From Paraburkholderia bryophila (lineage in GTDB: Bacteria; Pseudomonadota; Gammaproteobacteria; Burkholderiales; Burkholderiaceae), in contig NZ_JACCAS010000001.1 of the NCBI RefSeq assembly GCF_013409255.1, positions 620,001 to 684,000 of the forward strand: a stretch of 64,000 bases of DNA, in the 5' to 3' direction. The position numbers and the translations under genes are program-made. A model generated the notes under the pieces. It ran no database searches and was not told where the DNA came from. It saw nothing but the letters and a program-made list of their open reading frames with translations. Below are positions 61,221 through 64,000 of the stretch, in pieces; the first letter of the stretch is position 1; each line of letters begins with the position of its first letter.

Positions 61221-61280
61221 GACGGGCTGCATATGCCCTCGTGCGAAGTCGCGCGATCTCGGGCAACGAGGCTCGCGCAC

Positions 61281-61357
61281 CAGGCGCACCAAGCGCAAGA
61301 AGCACGAGAAGCACGAGAAGCAAAAGAAACACACAAACCACACAAACCGCACAACGA
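61281..61357. repeat. Degenerate tandem repeat, GCACGAGAA and ACACAAACC units
   Basis: Two exact AGCACGAGA copies (61301-61319) flanked by near copies, then CACACAAAC twice (61329-61346) and a relative. It sits between the aminotransferase and GntR genes, outside coding sequence. Confidence 0.6.
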
Positions 61358-61419
61358 CCCGCCACGCTAAACTGCCGCCCTTTTCCCGCACCTTATCCAC
61401 GGCGCCCGCAACCAGCTCC

Positions 61420-62067
61420 ATGAAAACTTCGCTTCACCAGACGCTGCAGGACCAGACCTACGACACGCTGCGGCAATGGCTAAGCATCGGCCGCTTCGTG
61501 CCGGGCGAGCGCATCAAGATCCGTCACGTGGCGGCTGAACTCGGCGTCGGCGAAATGCCGGTGCGCGCCGCGCTGCAGCGGCTCGCGGCCGAATCCGCGC
61601 TGGTCAACGTACCCAATTGCGGCGTCGCGGTGCCGCGTCTGTCCAAGGCGCAATTCGACGACGTGCTGCGCGTGCGTCTGATTCTCGAAGGTCAGGCCGC
61701 TGAACTGGGCGTGCCGCATCTCACGTCGCACGACCTGGCGACGCTGGCGCAACTGAACGCGCAAATGGTCGACGCGTTACGCACCGCGAACCCCAAACGC
61801 TATCTCGACGCCAACGAAGCATTCCACCTGATCCTCTACCGGGCAGCCGGCTCGCCGCTGCTGCTCGAGCTGATCGAGACGGTGTGGCTGCAGGTCGGTC
61901 CGATTTCGAATCTGCTGTTCGGCGACGCGCACTTTGCCGGCACGCTCAACGACGCCCACGACGAACTCCTGAGTGCCGCGACCACGCGCGACGCCGCCGG
62001 TGTACGCCGGGCGATCGAACGCGATTTAAGCCACGCCGCGACCTGTTTGCGCGAGCAGTGCGATTAG
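61420..62067 (+). CDS. GntR-family regulator, FCD type
   Basis: 215 residues from ATG 61420 (MKTSLHQTLQDQTYDTLRQ). The winged helix reads WLSIGRFVPGERIKIRHVAAELGVGEMPVRAALQRL, followed by an FCD effector domain with metal-binding positions (LNAQMVDALRT, NEAFHLILYRAAGSPLLLELIE, HDELLSA). It probably controls puuA and the aminotransferase just upstream. The longer frame from 61204 crosses the repeat and is rejected. Confidence 0.92.
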   Translation: MKTSLHQTLQDQTYDTLRQWLSIGRFVPGERIKIRHVAAELGVGEMPVRAALQRLAAESALVNVPNCGVAVPRLSKAQFDDVLRVRLILEGQAAELGVPHLTSHDLATLAQLNAQMVDALRTANPKRYLDANEAFHLILYRAAGSPLLLELIETVWLQVGPISNLLFGDAHFAGTLNDAHDELLSAATTRDAAGVRRAIERDLSHAATCLREQCD

Positions 62068-62100
62068 CGGCGAATCCGCTGATCGCAAGCCTTCATACCT

Positions 62101-62997
62101 TCAAGCCTTCAGCGTCGCCTGTTCGAGAATCATGTCGTACAGCGCCTGCGCCGCCGGCGACAACTGCGCGGTTTTACGCGCAACGAGAACCAGCGTGCGC
62201 GACACGACCGGATGCGTGAGCTCGACGGTCCGAACCGTCGGATAAGCGCCCTTCTGCAACGCCAGCGCCGGCACCACGGCGGCGCCCACCCCTTGCGCGA
62301 CCAGCCCCACCGCGGTCGAACTACGCTGCACTTCATAAAACGAGCGCAAGGCCAGTTCGCTCGTCTCCAGCGCGACGTCCAGCAACGCGCGGTTGCCGCT
62401 CACCTCGCCGGCAAAGATCAGCGGATACGATTGCAGTTGCTGCCACGCGAGGCGCCGCCGCTTCGCGAGCGGATGATCCTGATGGCAAATCAGCACGTAA
62501 CGGTCTTCGGTCAACGGCACGCTCGCCAGATCCGGATGATGATCGCCCGCGATATTGATGCCGAACTCGACCTCCCGGCGCAGCACCGCCGCCTCCACCG
62601 CCGACGACGCGTGATCGAGAATCTTGATGCGGTTATGCGGATAGCGCGCGGAATACGCTTGCAGAATGCGCGGCAAATACTGCACACCGACGGTCGGCAC
62701 GCAGGCGATCGATACATCGCCACGACGCGCCACGCCCGTTTCGCGGATTTCAACTAGCGCGTCGGCGAGTTCACCGAGAAGCCGCCGCGCTTGCGGCAGA
62801 AAACTGCGGCCGATTTCCGTCAGCGCCATGGAGCGCGTGGTCCGTTCGATCAGCGTGACGCCGAGAAACGTTTCGAGCTTGCGCAGACGCTGCGTAATGG
62901 CCGTTTGCGTGACATGCAGCGAATCGGCCGCGCTTTGAAAGCTGCCGCGATCGGCAATCGCGACGAATGCCTGAACACCGAGCGTGTCGATTTTCAT
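62101..62997 (-). CDS. LysR-family transcriptional regulator
   Basis: 298 residues: N-terminal winged helix MKIDTLGVQAFVAIADRGSFQSAADSLHV then TQTAITQRLRKLETFLGVTL, and a two-lobed co-inducer domain (about 90-298). The ligand is unknown. Its start is 194 bases from the divergent tam gene, which is the candidate target. ATG 62997. Confidence 0.94.
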   Translation of the reverse strand: MKIDTLGVQAFVAIADRGSFQSAADSLHVTQTAITQRLRKLETFLGVTLIERTTRSMALTEIGRSFLPQARRLLGELADALVEIRETGVARRGDVSIACVPTVGVQYLPRILQAYSARYPHNRIKILDHASSAVEAAVLRREVEFGINIAGDHHPDLASVPLTEDRYVLICHQDHPLAKRRRLAWQQLQSYPLIFAGEVSGNRALLDVALETSELALRSFYEVQRSSTAVGLVAQGVGAAVVPALALQKGAYPTVRTVELTHPVVSRTLVLVARKTAQLSPAAQALYDMILEQATLKA

Positions 62998-63120
62998 TAG
63001 AAAAATGAAGGAATCGGGAAGATAAATTCATTTTACTCTGCATGCGACGCCGCCGAGAATAGCCGCATCGGATCGGTTCAAGATACCTCACACGAGACCG
63101 GCGACGACCGGATTCCGCTA

Positions 63121-63178
63121 TCGACCACCGACGAACACCGACGAACATCCACGACCACCCACGACCACCCACGAACAG
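63121..63178. repeat. Tandem ACGACCACCC / ACGAACACC repeat upstream of tam
   Basis: About six imperfect 10-11-base units, with two exact ACGACCACCC copies side by side, ending just before the AAAGGAG ribosome site. It occupies the leader between the LysR gene and tam. Confidence 0.65.
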
Positions 63179-63191
63179 AAAGGAGCGTCAC

Positions 63192-63968
63192 ATGACATCG
63201 ACGACGGATTGGTATGCGAAACAGTACGTGTTGTTCGAAAACGAGCGCACGCGTCCGGTCAAGGATCTGCTGGCGGCGGTGCCGGCCACGGACGTCCGGG
63301 TTGCGGTCGACATCGGCTGCGGGCCCGGCAATTCCACCGAAGCGCTGGCCGCGCGTCTGCCGGGCGCGGCGGTCAGTGGCCTGGACAGTTCCGCCGACAT
63401 GGTCGCGGCGGCGCGCAAACGCCTGCCGCAATTCCAGTTCGACGTGGTCGACATTTCCACGTGGGATGCGCCGGGACCGTACGATCTGATTCTTGCCAAT
63501 GCCGTGCTGCAATGGGTGCCCGACCACGAGCGGCTGTTCCCGTCGCTGGTGACGAAACTCGCGGCCGGCGGCAGCCTCGCGGTGCAGATGCCGGACAATC
63601 TCGACGAACCGGCGCACCGCCTGCTGCGCGAAATCGCGCTCGATGGGCCGTGGGCGCCGAAGCTGGCGGGTGTCGAACGCACCATGCGGCATGGCGCGGC
63701 CTGGTATTACTCGCTGCTCAAGCCGTTGTGCGCGCGGGTCGACGTGTGGCGCACCGTCTACCATCATCCGCTGACGGGCGGCGCGGACGCGGTGGTCGAG
63801 TGGTTCAAGGGCAGCGCGCTGCGGCCGTTTCTGGCCAAACTCGACGACGTCGAAGAACCGGCTTTTCTGCAGCGCTATCGGGACGAGATTGCGCGGGCGT
63901 ATCCGGCATTGGACGACGGCACGGTGTTGCTGCCCTTTCCGCGACTTTTTGTCGTCGCTACGCGCTAG
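63192..63968 (+). CDS. tam: Trans-aconitate 2-methyltransferase
   Basis: The 258-residue SAM-dependent enzyme methylates trans-aconitate, an inhibitor of aconitase formed from cis-aconitate. It resembles E. coli Tam along its length from memory: WYAKQYVLFENERTRPVKDLL, SAM loop DIGCGPGNSTEAL, GLDSSADMVAAAR, NAVLQWVPDHERLFP, LAVQMPDNLDEPAH and the end LPFPRLFVVA. ATG 63192 follows GGAGCGTCAC. The last 32 bases of the window show no feature. Confidence 0.93.
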   Translation: MTSTTDWYAKQYVLFENERTRPVKDLLAAVPATDVRVAVDIGCGPGNSTEALAARLPGAAVSGLDSSADMVAAARKRLPQFQFDVVDISTWDAPGPYDLILANAVLQWVPDHERLFPSLVTKLAAGGSLAVQMPDNLDEPAHRLLREIALDGPWAPKLAGVERTMRHGAAWYYSLLKPLCARVDVWRTVYHHPLTGGADAVVEWFKGSALRPFLAKLDDVEEPAFLQRYRDEIARAYPALDDGTVLLPFPRLFVVATR

Positions 63969-64000
63969 ATTTGTGAGCCAACGCGCTGCTCGCCGGCGCG

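Noticed and set aside
1..64000. CRISPR arrays, tRNA or rRNA genes, insertion sequences, prophage
   Set aside because: No regularly spaced repeats, no tRNA-like cloverleaf noticed, no transposase, integrase or phage structural genes apart from the T6SS tail-like proteins.

Overview
The window is high-GC, gene-dense bacterial chromosome. Gene content and protein likenesses point to Burkholderia sensu lato, most likely Paraburkholderia (inference, no search was run). I see no rRNA, tRNA, CRISPR array, insertion sequence or phage.

Layout. 1-2.9 kb: a leftward operon pta - ackA - PHA-synthase-like gene (cut by the window edge) behind a good FNR/Anr box, followed by a degenerate ATP synthase gamma gene. 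3.7-7.1 kb: a secreted protein and a two-component pair with an NtrC-type regulator. 7.45-16.7 kb: an MdtABC-type RND efflux pump with its outer-membrane factor; the gap between the two-component genes and the pump carries a sigma-54 promoter in each direction and a long dyad. 17.3 kb: an orphan GltI-type glutamate/aspartate binding protein. 18.3-24.4 kb: a lipid-metabolism cluster whose domain set matches E. coli ynbABCD, with an acyltransferase and a small membrane protein added. 24.5-31.8 kb: a Ser/Cys-tailed membrane protein with an apparent frameshift, a zinc-ribbon membrane protein, a lipoprotein, a class A penicillin-binding protein, and FabV.

31.9-57 kb is the accessory heart of the window. 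It starts with a candidate antibacterial effector (degenerate M23-like N-terminal part plus a C-terminal GH19 lysozyme domain) and a downstream periplasmic immunity candidate. A TetR regulator and a darcynin-like gene follow. Then comes a type VI secretion system in two divergent operons: leftward tssB-tssC-vgrG-PAAR-(unknown membrane protein)-tssM-tssA-tssF-tssG-tssJ, and rightward tssK-tssL-(OmpA-family protein)-hcp-tssE. No ClpV/TssH ATPase gene is present, and TssM lacks a recognisable P-loop. A Rap1a/Tai-like orphan immunity candidate sits at the right edge of the cluster.

57.6-64 kb: glutathione S-transferase, a PuuA-like gamma-glutamylputrescine synthetase, a class III aminotransferase, GntR and LysR regulators, and trans-aconitate methyltransferase. 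The first three genes rightward look like a polyamine or amine catabolic unit.

Long open frames opposite mdtB, mdtC, tssM and other GC-rich genes are codon-bias shadows and are left out.
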